A stretch of 64,000 bases of DNA from Microbacterium arborescens (GCA_003339645.1 QNUV01000041.1:62001-126000), one strand, 5' to 3'; counted from the first letter of the stretch, positions 6,520 through 14,517 are shown. The notes: generated by a model not told the origin, from the letters alone. Made by a program: numbers and translations.

Positions 6520-8313
6520 ATGCCTCAGCAGAGCGACCTCCTCGCCGTCCTCGTCGATGCCGACAACGTCTCGCCATCGCGGATCGGCGGTGTGCTCGCC
6601 GAGATCGCGACCTACGGCACCGCCTCGGTCAAGCGCGTCTACGGCGACTGGACCAAGTCGCAGTTGCGCGGGTGGAAGGATGCCGCGAGCGAGCACGTCA
6701 TCCAGCCGATGCAGCAGTTCGACAACACGACCGGCAAGAATGCGACCGACAGCGCGCTGATCATCGATGCGATGGACCTGCTGTACACGCGCCGGTTCCA
6801 GGGGTTCTGCATCGTCTCGAGCGACAGCGACTTCACGCGTCTGGCCTCGCGCATCCGCGAGGAAGGGGTCACCGTCTACGGCTTCGGTGAGCGGAAGACT
6901 CCCGAGGCCTTCCGCAACGCGTGCGATCAGTTCACCTACCTCGAGGTGCTCGGTGTCGTCGACGAGCCGGATGCCGCACGCTCGACCACCGCGGAGCGCT
7001 GGACGTCTGCGGCGTTGCGCGGCGACGCGCGCCTCGTGGCCCTGCTGCGCAGCGCCGCCGAGACCGCCTCCGCCGACGACGGCTGGTCCGATCTCGGCAC
7101 GGTGGGTCAGCTCATGCGCAAGCAGCAGCCCGACTTCGACCCCCGCAACTGGGGCTACGCGAAGCTGTCGGATCTCGTGCGAGCGGTGGGGCTGTTCACG
7201 ATCGAGTCGAAGCCGGGCGGGATGTCGCTGCGCCCGAAGACCGCGGGGGGCTCGAAGGGCTCGGACGACACCGCTGCCGACGCGTCCGCGAAGGGCCGAG
7301 GCGATGCGGAACCGGGACGCTCGAGGCGCAAGCCGTCGCGTGCCAAGAGCGCAGGCGCGGAGTCCGAGTCGTTCGCGCAGGCGACACCGACCGCGCCGGA
7401 GGCGCCGACCGGGCCGGAGGACGGTGCGGACTCCCGCGTCGAGACCTCGCGGGCGACCGCTCCGTCGGAGAGCGCGAGCGGGTCGGCATCCCGCGGCCGT
7501 CGTCCGATGATCGAGCAGCTGACGCTGGGCGCAGCTCTGGATGCCGCGCTCGACGCGGTCTCGTCGGCCGCGCGCGGCAACGCCGCGTCGTCGTCGTCGT
7601 CGGAGGATGCCGATGCTGTAGGCGCCGGCGGGGGAGCGGTCGATCCCGCGCCGATGCCTGCCGCGACGGAGCGCACGACACCCGACGAGGCGACCGGCTC
7701 GGTGGATGCCGCCCCGGCCGAGGACGAGGCGGTGTCCGACGGCGGAGCGGCGAAGAGGCGGACAGCCGCGAAGAAGACCACCGCGAAGGCTGATGCGAAG
7801 ACCCCCGCGAAGGCTCCCGCGGCGAAGACCCGGGCCCCCCGGACGACGACCTCTCGCGCCGCGGCGAAGCCTGCGGCCGAAGACGCCGATCCGACGGAGC
7901 CGAGCGTCCGCGCGGCATCCGTGTCCGGCCCGGACGACGGTGCCGCTCCGACGACGGTCGAGACGGAGACCGAGACCGAGGCCGAGACGCCCGCGCGACC
8001 GCAGCGCGCGTCGCGCAGCCGAGCAACCGCACCGAAGACCGCCTCGGACGACGTCGACTCCGAGGCCCCTGCCCGGCCGAAGCGCGCGTCGCGCAACCGG
8101 AAGGCCGCGGCTGAGCCCGCGAGCGAGCCGACGGTCGACCCCGCTGTCGAGCCCGTCGCGGAGCCCGCGACGAAGACGACTGGTCGGACTGCCGCCGAGC
8201 CCGCCGTCGAGGCGCCGGCCGACGCCGTTTCGGCTCCGGCTTCAGCTGCGGCATCCGCGCCCGTCAAGCGGGCTCCCCGCCGGGCATCCCGGCCCGGCTC
8301 GTCGGCGAGCTGA
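6520..8313 (+). CDS. NYN-domain RNase-like protein with LOTUS/OST-HTH domain and long tail
   Basis: A 597-aa protein. Residues 5-145 form a NYN/PIN-like (LabA, DUF88) domain with the acidic set Asp13, Asp77, Asp102 and Asp104 (SSDSDF) expected to bind metal. Residues about 165-240 match an OST-HTH/LOTUS RNA-binding domain (DGWSDLGTVGQLM, WGYAKLSDLV). From about 245 to the end the protein is Ala/Pro/Glu/Lys-rich and probably disordered, with a repeated basic motif PARP(Q/K)RASR(S/N)R at 491 and 517. The layout resembles NYN-LOTUS nucleases such as the MARF1 type. The ATG lies 6 bases after a weak CATGCT hexamer. Confidence 0.88.
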   Translation: MPQQSDLLAVLVDADNVSPSRIGGVLAEIATYGTASVKRVYGDWTKSQLRGWKDAASEHVIQPMQQFDNTTGKNATDSALIIDAMDLLYTRRFQGFCIVSSDSDFTRLASRIREEGVTVYGFGERKTPEAFRNACDQFTYLEVLGVVDEPDAARSTTAERWTSAALRGDARLVALLRSAAETASADDGWSDLGTVGQLMRKQQPDFDPRNWGYAKLSDLVRAVGLFTIESKPGGMSLRPKTAGGSKGSDDTAADASAKGRGDAEPGRSRRKPSRAKSAGAESESFAQATPTAPEAPTGPEDGADSRVETSRATAPSESASGSASRGRRPMIEQLTLGAALDAALDAVSSAARGNAASSSSSEDADAVGAGGGAVDPAPMPAATERTTPDEATGSVDAAPAEDEAVSDGGAAKRRTAAKKTTAKADAKTPAKAPAAKTRAPRTTTSRAAAKPAAEDADPTEPSVRAASVSGPDDGAAPTTVETETETEAETPARPQRASRSRATAPKTASDDVDSEAPARPKRASRNRKAAAEPASEPTVDPAVEPVAEPATKTTGRTAAEPAVEAPADAVSAPASAAASAPVKRAPRRASRPGSSAS

Positions 8314-8331
8314 TCGCGGGGCGGCGCCCGG

Positions 8332-9834
8332 TCAGTCGCGTCCGCGGCGCAACGCCGAGACGAGCGCACGACGTCGGCGCCGCGCGACCGGAACGACGGG
8401 CACCGGCTGCGTGACCACCGCGTCGACGACCATCGATCCGCTCGCGGGGCCCACGACCGGTACCGGCGTCGTCGCTGCGGTGATGTGATCCGCGCGGGCG
8501 ACGGGCATGCCCGCGAGTTCGCGCCGGGCCCGCAGGTAGGCGGGGATCAGGATGACGGTTGCGCCGAGCCACGCGAGGGGATTGCTCCAGGCCACTCCCG
8601 CGAACCCGAGCAGCGCGCCGAGCACGACGGCGGCTCCGGCGCGCATGAACAGCTCGACGATCCCGGTGATGGTCGGCACGAGGGTGTGCCCGAGCCCCTG
8701 CAGGGCCCCGCGAAGGACGAACAGGACGCCGAGGGCGCTGTAGGTCGCCCCGTTGATGATCAGCATGAGCGCGGCGAGGGAGACGACCTCATCCGAGCCG
8801 TCGCCGACGAACAGGCGCACGAGCGAGGCCCCCGAGGTGATCAGCACCACGCCGAGGGCGACGGCGCCGATCACTGCCATCCATGTCGCCTGCGCGACGC
8901 CTTGGCGGATGCGGTCGGGACGGCCGCCGCCGTAGTTCTGCGCGACGAACATCGAGACGGCGAGTCCGAGCGACTGCAGCAGAGCGACCGCGATGCCGTC
9001 GACGCGGGAGGCGGTCGTGTAGGCGGCGACGGCGTCGGCACCGAGCTCGTTGAGACGGACCTGCACCGCGAGCGTGCCGATCGCGATGATCGACGCCTGG
9101 AATCCCATCGGCAGCCCGAGTCGCAGGTGCAGGGCGAGATCGGCACGCGTGATGCGCCAGTCGGAGCGCCGCATGCGCAGAACGGGGATGCGCCGGCGGA
9201 TGTAATCGAGGCACAGCACCACCGAGAGCGCCTGCGACACCACCGTCGCGAGGGCGGCCCCGCCGACCCCCCACCCGAGCGGTCCGACCATCAGCACCAC
9301 GAGCACGACGTTGAAGACGCACGCGACCGTCAGGAAGATCAGCGGGGTGCGTGAGTCGCCGATCGCGCGGATGATGGCGGCGAGATAGTTGAAGAACATC
9401 GTCGCCCCGGCACCCAGGAAGCTGACGACCGCGAACGTCGTCGCGTCGTCGAGCAGTTCCGGGGGCGTCTGCAGCAGCTGAAGCAGCGGGCGCGAGAGGA
9501 ACGGCGCCACGACGGTGAGCGCGACGCTCGTGATGGCGGTCAGCGTGGCACCGGCCGCGACCGAGCGGCGCACTGCGGCGTGGTCGCCGGCGCCGAATGC
9601 CTGCGCCGTGGGGATCGCGAACCCCGAGGTCAGTCCCCACGCGAAGCCGATGAGGAGGAAGAGCATCGAGCCGGTGGCGCCGACCGCAGCGAGTGCGTCG
9701 ACGCCGAGCCAGCGGCCCACCACGACCGCGTCGACGATGTGGTACATCTGCTGCACCACGTTGCCGATCAGAAGGGGCACCGAGAACGCGAGGATGACGC
9801 GCCAGGGGCTGCCGGTGGTGAGGTTGCGGGACAT
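8332..9834 (-). CDS. MATE family multidrug/cation exporter
   Basis: A 500-aa membrane protein with about twelve hydrophobic segments. It starts with SPWRVILAFSVPLLIGNVVQQMY, and has VDAVVVGRWLGVDALAAVG, typical of MATE (NorM/DinF-like) antiporters that exchange Na+ or H+ for cationic compounds. A matching second half begins near LRLGLPMGFQASI. The ATG at 9834 is downstream of a promoter-like pair with a 14-bp palindrome between its boxes and of a hairpin at 9868-9891, so expression is probably regulated. It converges on the NYN gene with only 18 bases between the stop codons. The C-terminal 40 residues are polar and not family-like. Confidence 0.9.
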   Translation of the reverse strand: MSRNLTTGSPWRVILAFSVPLLIGNVVQQMYHIVDAVVVGRWLGVDALAAVGATGSMLFLLIGFAWGLTSGFAIPTAQAFGAGDHAAVRRSVAAGATLTAITSVALTVVAPFLSRPLLQLLQTPPELLDDATTFAVVSFLGAGATMFFNYLAAIIRAIGDSRTPLIFLTVACVFNVVLVVLMVGPLGWGVGGAALATVVSQALSVVLCLDYIRRRIPVLRMRRSDWRITRADLALHLRLGLPMGFQASIIAIGTLAVQVRLNELGADAVAAYTTASRVDGIAVALLQSLGLAVSMFVAQNYGGGRPDRIRQGVAQATWMAVIGAVALGVVLITSGASLVRLFVGDGSDEVVSLAALMLIINGATYSALGVLFVLRGALQGLGHTLVPTITGIVELFMRAGAAVVLGALLGFAGVAWSNPLAWLGATVILIPAYLRARRELAGMPVARADHITAATTPVPVVGPASGSMVVDAVVTQPVPVVPVARRRRRALVSALRRGRD

Positions 9835-9867
9835 CGCGGTGGCCTTCGAGAAGATGCGGGCACGACA

Positions 9868-9891
9868 ACGGCGGCGCCGGAGCGCCGCCGT
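9868..9891. terminator. GC-rich hairpin in front of the MATE gene
   Basis: Arms 9868-9876 (acggcggcg) and 9883-9891 pair over 9 bp around a 6-base loop. Reading leftward it lies after the 44-aa gene and about 34 bases before the MATE start, so it could end the upstream transcript or act in the MATE leader. There is no T run. Confidence 0.5.
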
Positions 9892-9896
9892 CGGTC

Positions 9897-9925
9897 AGTC
9901 TATCGAATCGATTCGAGATGTGCCA
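9897..9925 (-). promoter_or_regulatory. Putative MATE promoter with palindromic operator
   Basis: On the minus strand a TGGCAC box (9920-9925) and a TAGACT box (9897-9902) are 17 bases apart. Between and touching them is a perfect 14-bp palindrome, TCGAATCGATTCGA, at 9903-9916. A palindrome in a promoter spacer is the classic place for a TetR or MarR repressor. No such regulator gene is adjacent. Confidence 0.5.
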
Positions 9926-9954
9926 CGGGCTATCCCGCATGCGCACGCGCGGCG

Positions 9955-10089
9955 TCAGCGGGCCGAGCCCTTCCGCGGTTTGAGGAACGCGCCGTCCTCC
10001 TGCTTCTCGCGTTTGGCGGCGCGTTTTTCCTTGAGTGACAATTGCGGCGCCTTTTTGTCGCCGCGTGAGCGTGGTGTTTTGGTCGACAT
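9955..10089 (-). CDS. Small basic protein of 44 aa, unknown function
   Basis: A 44-residue frame running from the ATG at 10089 to a TGA at 9955. It begins MSTKTPRSRGDKK and continues with a Lys/Arg-rich helix (LKEKRAAKREKQ), then FLKPRKGSAR, giving a strongly positive charge with a helical centre. A ggggaag Shine-Dalgarno is present 9 bases upstream. It is too short for most gene callers. The sequence looks like a conserved small actinobacterial hypothetical protein, but I cannot confirm this. It sits in an AT-richer patch than the rest of the window. It might bind RNA or the ribosome; that is inference from charge alone. Confidence 0.7.
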   Translation of the reverse strand: MSTKTPRSRGDKKAPQLSLKEKRAAKREKQEDGAFLKPRKGSAR

Positions 10090-10149
10090 AAGAACTCGCT
10101 TCCCCTTGTGGCTGGCGTGTGACTCCCGACCATAGCCCGGAAAATAAAG

Positions 10150-10187
10150 AAGTCAAATCGACCGTCGAGGGCGATTTGCAGTGACTT
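10150..10187 (-). terminator. Leftward hairpin with T-rich tail
   Basis: Arms 10150-10155/10182-10187 (aagtca/tgactt) and 10156-10160/10172-10176 pair with a small bulge. Reading leftward the hairpin is followed by ttctttatttt, a good intrinsic terminator tail and rare in this GC-rich window. No leftward gene ends nearby other than the two-component operon, which ends at 10613, beyond the DksA gene. Confidence 0.5.
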
Positions 10188-10266
10188 GCTTTTTTGTGCG
10201 CACTGGCTATGGTGGGTGGTCAATGCCCCGTCATCTCGCCCCTGCGGGCTCGAGATCGGGGCTTTT
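10186..10266 (+). promoter_or_regulatory. Promoter and leader hairpin of the DksA-like gene
   Basis: TTGCTT (10186-10191) and TATGGT (10208-10213) are 16 bases apart and would start transcription near 10220. The leader then folds at once: gccccg 10225-10230 with 10257-10262, atctcg 10233-10238 with 10251-10256, and ccc 10239-10241 with ggg 10246-10248, followed by a short T run (10263-10266). It looks like an intrinsic terminator placed between promoter and gene, so the gene may be attenuated or a short RNA may be released. Confidence 0.5.
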
Positions 10267-10297
10267 CGTGCACCACAAAAAGCAGAACGGAAGAAAA

Positions 10298-10606
10298 ATG
10301 GAAAAGACGGCCGAAGCGGCGTCGAGCGACGTCCGGACGCGCCTGGAAGCGCTCCTCGCGGAACGCCGCGAGCTGCTGGCGGATATCGAGCCGCGTGCCG
10401 TTCCCTCGGTCGACCCGGTGGCCTATCAGGCCGCCGCATCGCACCGCGCGACGATCACGCTGATCAGCGAGGCGCTCGACCGCGTCCGTGCGGGCTCGTA
10501 CGGTCAGTGCGTCGGATGCGGTCGTGCGATCGCGCCCGCACGCCTGGAAGCGGTTCCCTACGCTCCCGCGTGCATCGAGTGCCAGAGCCGGGCCGAGACG
10601 GCCTGA
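10298..10606 (+). CDS. DksA/TraR family C4 zinc-finger protein
   Basis: A 102-aa protein of the DksA/TraR family. An N-terminal coiled-coil-like helix pair spans about 8-65, and a four-cysteine zinc finger is made by Cys71, Cys74, Cys92 and Cys95 (CVGC...CIEC). DksA-type proteins enter the RNA polymerase secondary channel and tune initiation; short ones like this are common in actinobacteria and their role is mostly untested. The ATG at 10298 follows an agaaaaa stretch rather than a strong Shine-Dalgarno. The gene has a hairpin in its leader and ends 6 bases from the stop of the converging sensor-kinase gene. Confidence 0.85.
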   Translation: MEKTAEAASSDVRTRLEALLAERRELLADIEPRAVPSVDPVAYQAAASHRATITLISEALDRVRAGSYGQCVGCGRAIAPARLEAVPYAPACIECQSRAETA

Positions 10607-10612
10607 GGCCGC

Positions 10613-11716
10613 TCACGCGCTCGGCAGCGCGACCCGGACGAGCAGGCCGCCGCCTTCGCGCGCCGTGATGCGCAGATCGCCGCGGTGGCTGCGGACGATG
10701 GTCGCGACGATGGTCAAGCCGAGACCGACGCCGCGGTCGGATGCCGGGCGGGTGCGGTCGCCCGCCCGGACGAACGGCTCCGTGAGCGTCGAGACGCGAG
10801 CGGCATCCAGGTGGGGCCCGGTGTTCGCTATCTCGAGCAGCGCCCACCCGTCCGGCGCCGTGCGCGTCCGCACCGCGACCTCGCCGCCGTCGGAGAGGTT
10901 GTGGACCATCGCGTTGGTGACGAGGTTCGATACGAGCTGCCCGAGCAGGGCCGCGTTGCCGTGGGCGACCGCCGGCCCCGGCTCCACCCGGATGGTCGGC
11001 GACGGCCGGTGCGTCGCCGGGGCGCCGGGGGTTCGCGCGTCCGCGGCGACGCGTTCCGTCACAGCGGCGAGATCGACCGGCTCGAAGGCCAGGCCGGTGC
11101 GGCCGGCGCGTGCCAGGTCGAGCAGTGCCTCCGTCGTCGCGATCGCCCGCTCGTTCGTCTCGGCGATCCTGCTCAGGACGAGGTCGACGTCGCGCTCCTC
11201 CGGATCGGCTCGCGCGACCTCGACGATCGTCCGGATGACGGCGTGCGGGGTGCGCAGCTCGTGCGACGCGTTCGCCGCGAACCGCGATTCCTCCGCGACC
11301 GCTCTCTCGATCCGGTCGAGCATGTCGTCGAAGGCATCGGCGAGGTCGGTGAGCTCGTTCCGTCGTCCACGCAGCGCGATCCGGCGGTGAAGCGTTCCCG
11401 CATCGGCCAGGCCGACGACCTCGGTGATCCGCCCGAGCGGGGCGAGCATCCACCCCGAGAGGAACCATCCGCCGACGAGGCCGACGACGACGAGCGCCGC
11501 GAGGGCCCACCAGGCGTACTTCACGAAGACGTCGGTGAGGTCACCGCGACCCGGTGCCCACCCGCCCGTCGACTGACTGAACAGGTCGCCGCTCGGCACG
11601 AACCGCAGGGCCAGCAAGCCGACGCCGAAGAGCACCGCGCCGGCGACGACGAGGAACCCGGCGTAGCTGAGGGTGAGCGAGACCCGTAAGGAGAGTCCTC
11701 GGCGACGGACGATCAC
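10613..11716 (-). CDS. Sensor histidine kinase with HAMP domain
   Basis: A 367-aa kinase. Transmembrane helix 1 is at about 15-38, a short outside loop follows, and helix 2 is at about 66-88. Then come HAMP, the HisKA domain with His152 in ASHELRTP, the N box (NLVTNAMVHN) and the G box (DRGVGLGL). It should phosphorylate the response regulator just upstream. The GTG at 11716 overlaps the regulator stop in a GTGA junction, so the pair is translationally coupled. The short sensory loop (about 27 residues) suggests sensing within or near the membrane. It is tail to tail with the DksA-like gene with no room for a terminator. Confidence 0.9.
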   Translation of the reverse strand: MIVRRRGLSLRVSLTLSYAGFLVVAGAVLFGVGLLALRFVPSGDLFSQSTGGWAPGRGDLTDVFVKYAWWALAALVVVGLVGGWFLSGWMLAPLGRITEVVGLADAGTLHRRIALRGRRNELTDLADAFDDMLDRIERAVAEESRFAANASHELRTPHAVIRTIVEVARADPEERDVDLVLSRIAETNERAIATTEALLDLARAGRTGLAFEPVDLAAVTERVAADARTPGAPATHRPSPTIRVEPGPAVAHGNAALLGQLVSNLVTNAMVHNLSDGGEVAVRTRTAPDGWALLEIANTGPHLDAARVSTLTEPFVRAGDRTRPASDRGVGLGLTIVATIVRSHRGDLRITAREGGGLLVRVALPSA

Positions 11717-12381
11717 GGCGCGGGGTCCGACATCCGGTATCCGACGCCGGGAACGGTCTCGATGACCCAGGGCTCGCCGAGCCGTTTGCGCAGCGTCGAG
11801 ATCGTGATGCGGACCGCGTTCGTGAACGGGTCGGCGTTCTCGTCCCACGCCCGTTCGAGCAGCGTCTCGGCACTGATGACGCCGCCGGCGGCGCCGACGA
11901 GAACCTCGAGCACGGCGAACTGCTTCCGCGTCAGCGCGACGTATCTTCCGTCGCGGTAGACCTCGCGCCGAAAGGGATCGAGTCGCACGCCGCCGAACTC
12001 GCGGACCGGGGGAGCGGAGCTGGGCGAACGTCGAGCCAGCGCGCGCAGCCGCAGCACGAGCTCGCGCATCGCGAACGGCTTGGTCAGGTAGTCGTCGGCG
12101 CCGGATTCGAAGCCCGACGCCTTGTCGTCCAGCCGGTCGGCCGCCGTCAGCATGAGGATGCGGGGAGCCTGGGGGCGCTGCGAGAGGAGGCGGGCGATCT
12201 CGTCGCCGTTCGGGCCGGGGATGTCACGGTCGAGCACGACGACGTCGTACCCGGTGATGGCCAGCTGCTCGAGTGCGATGTCGCCGTCGGCGGCGAGGTC
12301 GGCGGAGATGGCCTCGAGGCGCAGCCCGTCGCGGATCGCCTCGGCGAGGAAGAGCTCGTCCTCGACGATCAGCACACGCAT
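11713..12381 (-). CDS. OmpR-family response regulator
   Basis: A 222-aa regulator. The receiver domain occupies residues 1-115 with acidic residues Glu7-Asp8, phospho-acceptor Asp51, Thr79 and Lys101. A winged-helix DNA-binding domain follows (about 128-218), ending with the typical VIETVPGVGYRM hairpin. It works with the coupled sensor kinase downstream. The ATG at 12381 is preceded by TATCCT with 6 bases between, and no Shine-Dalgarno is seen, so it is probably leaderless. The divergent VanY-type carboxypeptidase gene is a plausible target, as is autoregulation. Confidence 0.92.
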   Translation of the reverse strand: MRVLIVEDELFLAEAIRDGLRLEAISADLAADGDIALEQLAITGYDVVVLDRDIPGPNGDEIARLLSQRPQAPRILMLTAADRLDDKASGFESGADDYLTKPFAMRELVLRLRALARRSPSSAPPVREFGGVRLDPFRREVYRDGRYVALTRKQFAVLEVLVGAAGGVISAETLLERAWDENADPFTNAVRITISTLRKRLGEPWVIETVPGVGYRMSDPAP

Positions 12382-12467
12382 GGCCTCAGGATAGGCGGGC
12401 GCAGGTATCGCGGGCGTATGAGGAATCGGCGACACCGGTGCAACATCCGCTCTCGTCCACTGGAAGC

Positions 12468-13163
12468 ATGAGCACTTCCTCCGCCCCGGTTCCGACCCGC
12501 CCGCTCGCGCTGCCGACGACCGAGCCCGGACGGCGGGTGACATTCGTGCCGCCGCGCCCGCGAGCGCGGACATCCCGTCGTGTCCGCCGTCGCCGTCTCG
12601 CGCTCGGCGCGGTCGCGGTCGCGGGTGCGGTCGCCCTCGCCGCGTCCGCCATCGGTGCGCTCGCCGGTGCGTCGGGCGTGCAGCTGCCCCCGATGCCGCC
12701 GGTGTTCCCGGGCCCGGCGTTCTCGCCGTCGGCGGACGACGGGTTCATCGAGGATGGCGTGCAGGTGAGCCTGTGGGACGACGACCTTCCGGCGATCTCG
12801 CGACTCGACCCGGAGCTGCTCGCGGCGATGCGCGCCGCCGAGGCGCGTGCCGCGGACGAGGGCATCCGCCTCGGTGTGACGAGCGGATGGCGCAGCGCGG
12901 CGTATCAGCAGTGGCTCCTCGACGACCGCATCGCGTCGGTGGGGGAGGAGACCGCGCGCGCCTACGTCGCCACCCCCGAGCAGTCGCGCCACGTCAGCGG
13001 GGACGCCATCGACATCGGGCCGGTCGACGCGCAGTACTGGCTCATCTCGTACGGCTCGGAGTTCGGCATCTGTCAGACCTACGGCAACGAGCCCTGGCAT
13101 TTCGAACTGGCCACCGCGCCGGGCGCGGAGTGCCCGCCGATGCGCACCGATGCCAACGGCTGA
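12468..13163 (+). CDS. VanY-type D-alanyl-D-alanine carboxypeptidase, membrane anchored
   Basis: A 231-aa protein with a basic N-terminus, one membrane helix at about 44-66, and an extracellular M15B domain. The SGWRS motif is at 139-143 and the zinc ligands His175 and Asp182 (SRHVSGDAID) and His211 (EPWHF) are present. The enzyme should trim the terminal D-Ala of peptidoglycan stem peptides outside the cell. It diverges from the two-component system across 86 bases, a layout seen for wall-stress systems. No resistance ligases (VanH/A/X) are nearby, so this is probably housekeeping wall remodelling rather than glycopeptide resistance. Confidence 0.87.
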   Translation: MSTSSAPVPTRPLALPTTEPGRRVTFVPPRPRARTSRRVRRRRLALGAVAVAGAVALAASAIGALAGASGVQLPPMPPVFPGPAFSPSADDGFIEDGVQVSLWDDDLPAISRLDPELLAAMRAAEARAADEGIRLGVTSGWRSAAYQQWLLDDRIASVGEETARAYVATPEQSRHVSGDAIDIGPVDAQYWLISYGSEFGICQTYGNEPWHFELATAPGAECPPMRTDANG

Positions 13164-13227
13164 GCCGCGGGTGCGACGGCGGGTGCGCCTACGATCGACG
13201 GAGGCCCCCAACGATCCAGGAGTCACC

Positions 13228-14517
13228 GTGTCCGCCGTCACCGCCGCCGCCCGCTCCCACGCCGCCGACCTCGCCGACTTCGTCGCGTCGTCGCCATCGA
13301 GTTTCCACGCCGCCGCCGAGGTGGCCCGTCGCCTCGTCGCCGCGGGCTTCACCGCGCTGGCCGAGGACGAGCCCTGGCCCGATCAGCCGGGCGGGCGCTA
13401 TCTCGTGGTGCGCGACGGCGCCGTGCTCGCGTGGATCGTGCCGGAAGCGGCGACGGCGGTGACGCCCGTCCGGGTGTTCGGCGCGCACAGCGACTCGCCG
13501 GCGTTCAAACTCAAGCCCCGCCCCACCACCGGGCGTCTCGGCTGGCTGCAGGCCGGTGTCGAGGTCTACGGCGGGCCGCTGCTCAACTCGTGGCTCGATC
13601 GCGAACTGCGCCTGGCCGGGCGCCTCGTGCTCGACGACGGCACCTCGGTGCTCACCGCGACGGGGCCGCTGCTCCGCCTTCCCCAGCTCGCGATCCACCT
13701 CGACCGCGAGGCGAACGATCATCTCGCGCTCGACAAGCAGACGCAGACCCAGCCGGTCTGGGGACTCGGGTCCGCCGAGTCCGCCGACCTGCTGGGAGAG
13801 CTCGCCCGAGAGGCGGGCGTGGACGCCGCCCGCATCCGCGGCTACGACGTCGTGACCGCCGATGCCGCCCGAGGCTCGGTGTTCGGCGCGGGCGACGTCT
13901 TCTTCGCCTCCGGCCGGCTCGACGACCTCGCCTCCGTCCATGCCGGAGTCGTCGCCCTGGAGCGAGCCGCCGAAGGCTTCGACGCCGGGCACATCGCGAT
14001 GCTCGCCGTCTTCGACCACGAAGAGGTCGGTTCGGCCACCCGCTCGGGTGCTGCCGGTCCCTTCCTCGCCGACGTCATCGAGCGCATCCAGCTCGGCCTC
14101 GGGGCCGATCGCGAAGAGGGGAAGCGCGCGATGGCGGCATCCTGGTGCGTCTCGAGCGACGTCGGCCACTCGCTGCACCCGAACTACGCCCACAAGCACG
14201 ACCCCGTCGTCCTGCCGGTGCTGGGATCGGGGCCGATCCTGAAGATCAACGCCAACCAGCGGTACGCGACCGACGGCGTCGGAGCGGCCGCATGGAACGG
14301 CTGGTGCGAGGCGGCGGGCGTCGCCAGCCAGGAGTTCGTGTCGAACAACAGCGTGCCCTGCGGGTCGACCATCGGGCCGATCACCGCCACGCGGCTCGGC
14401 ATCCGCACCGTCGACGTCGGAATCCCGATCCTCTCGATGCACTCGGCGCGCGAGCTCGCGGGGGTCTCCGACCTGCATGACCTCTCACTCGTCGCCGAGG
14501 AGTTGTTCCGCCGGTAG
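13228..14517 (+). CDS. M18 family aminopeptidase
   Basis: A 429-aa cytoplasmic metallopeptidase. Metal-ligand motifs of family M18 are visible: HSDSP (His87), an FDHEEVGS segment, and a SSDVGHSLHPNY segment near the C-terminus. Such enzymes remove N-terminal acidic or neutral residues and form dodecamers. The GTG at 13228 has ccaggag upstream and keeps the normal family start (AADLADFVASSPSSFHA). The length is normal for the family. The gene stands between the carboxypeptidase and the MFS gene on the same strand. The stop codon is embedded in a TAGAAT hexamer that may promote the next gene. Confidence 0.92.
   Translation: MSAVTAAARSHAADLADFVASSPSSFHAAAEVARRLVAAGFTALAEDEPWPDQPGGRYLVVRDGAVLAWIVPEAATAVTPVRVFGAHSDSPAFKLKPRPTTGRLGWLQAGVEVYGGPLLNSWLDRELRLAGRLVLDDGTSVLTATGPLLRLPQLAIHLDREANDHLALDKQTQTQPVWGLGSAESADLLGELAREAGVDAARIRGYDVVTADAARGSVFGAGDVFFASGRLDDLASVHAGVVALERAAEGFDAGHIAMLAVFDHEEVGSATRSGAAGPFLADVIERIQLGLGADREEGKRAMAASWCVSSDVGHSLHPNYAHKHDPVVLPVLGSGPILKINANQRYATDGVGAAAWNGWCEAAGVASQEFVSNNSVPCGSTIGPITATRLGIRTVDVGIPILSMHSARELAGVSDLHDLSLVAEELFRR

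Noticed and set aside
7560-8260. Tandem DNA repeats in the NYN gene
   Set aside because: The repetitiveness is Ala/Pro/Lys codon usage in a low-complexity protein; apart from the basic motif the units do not align as DNA repeats.
12468-13163. Glycopeptide-resistance (van) cluster
   Set aside because: Only a VanY-type carboxypeptidase and a generic two-component system are present. No VanH, VanA/B ligase or VanX homologue lies nearby.
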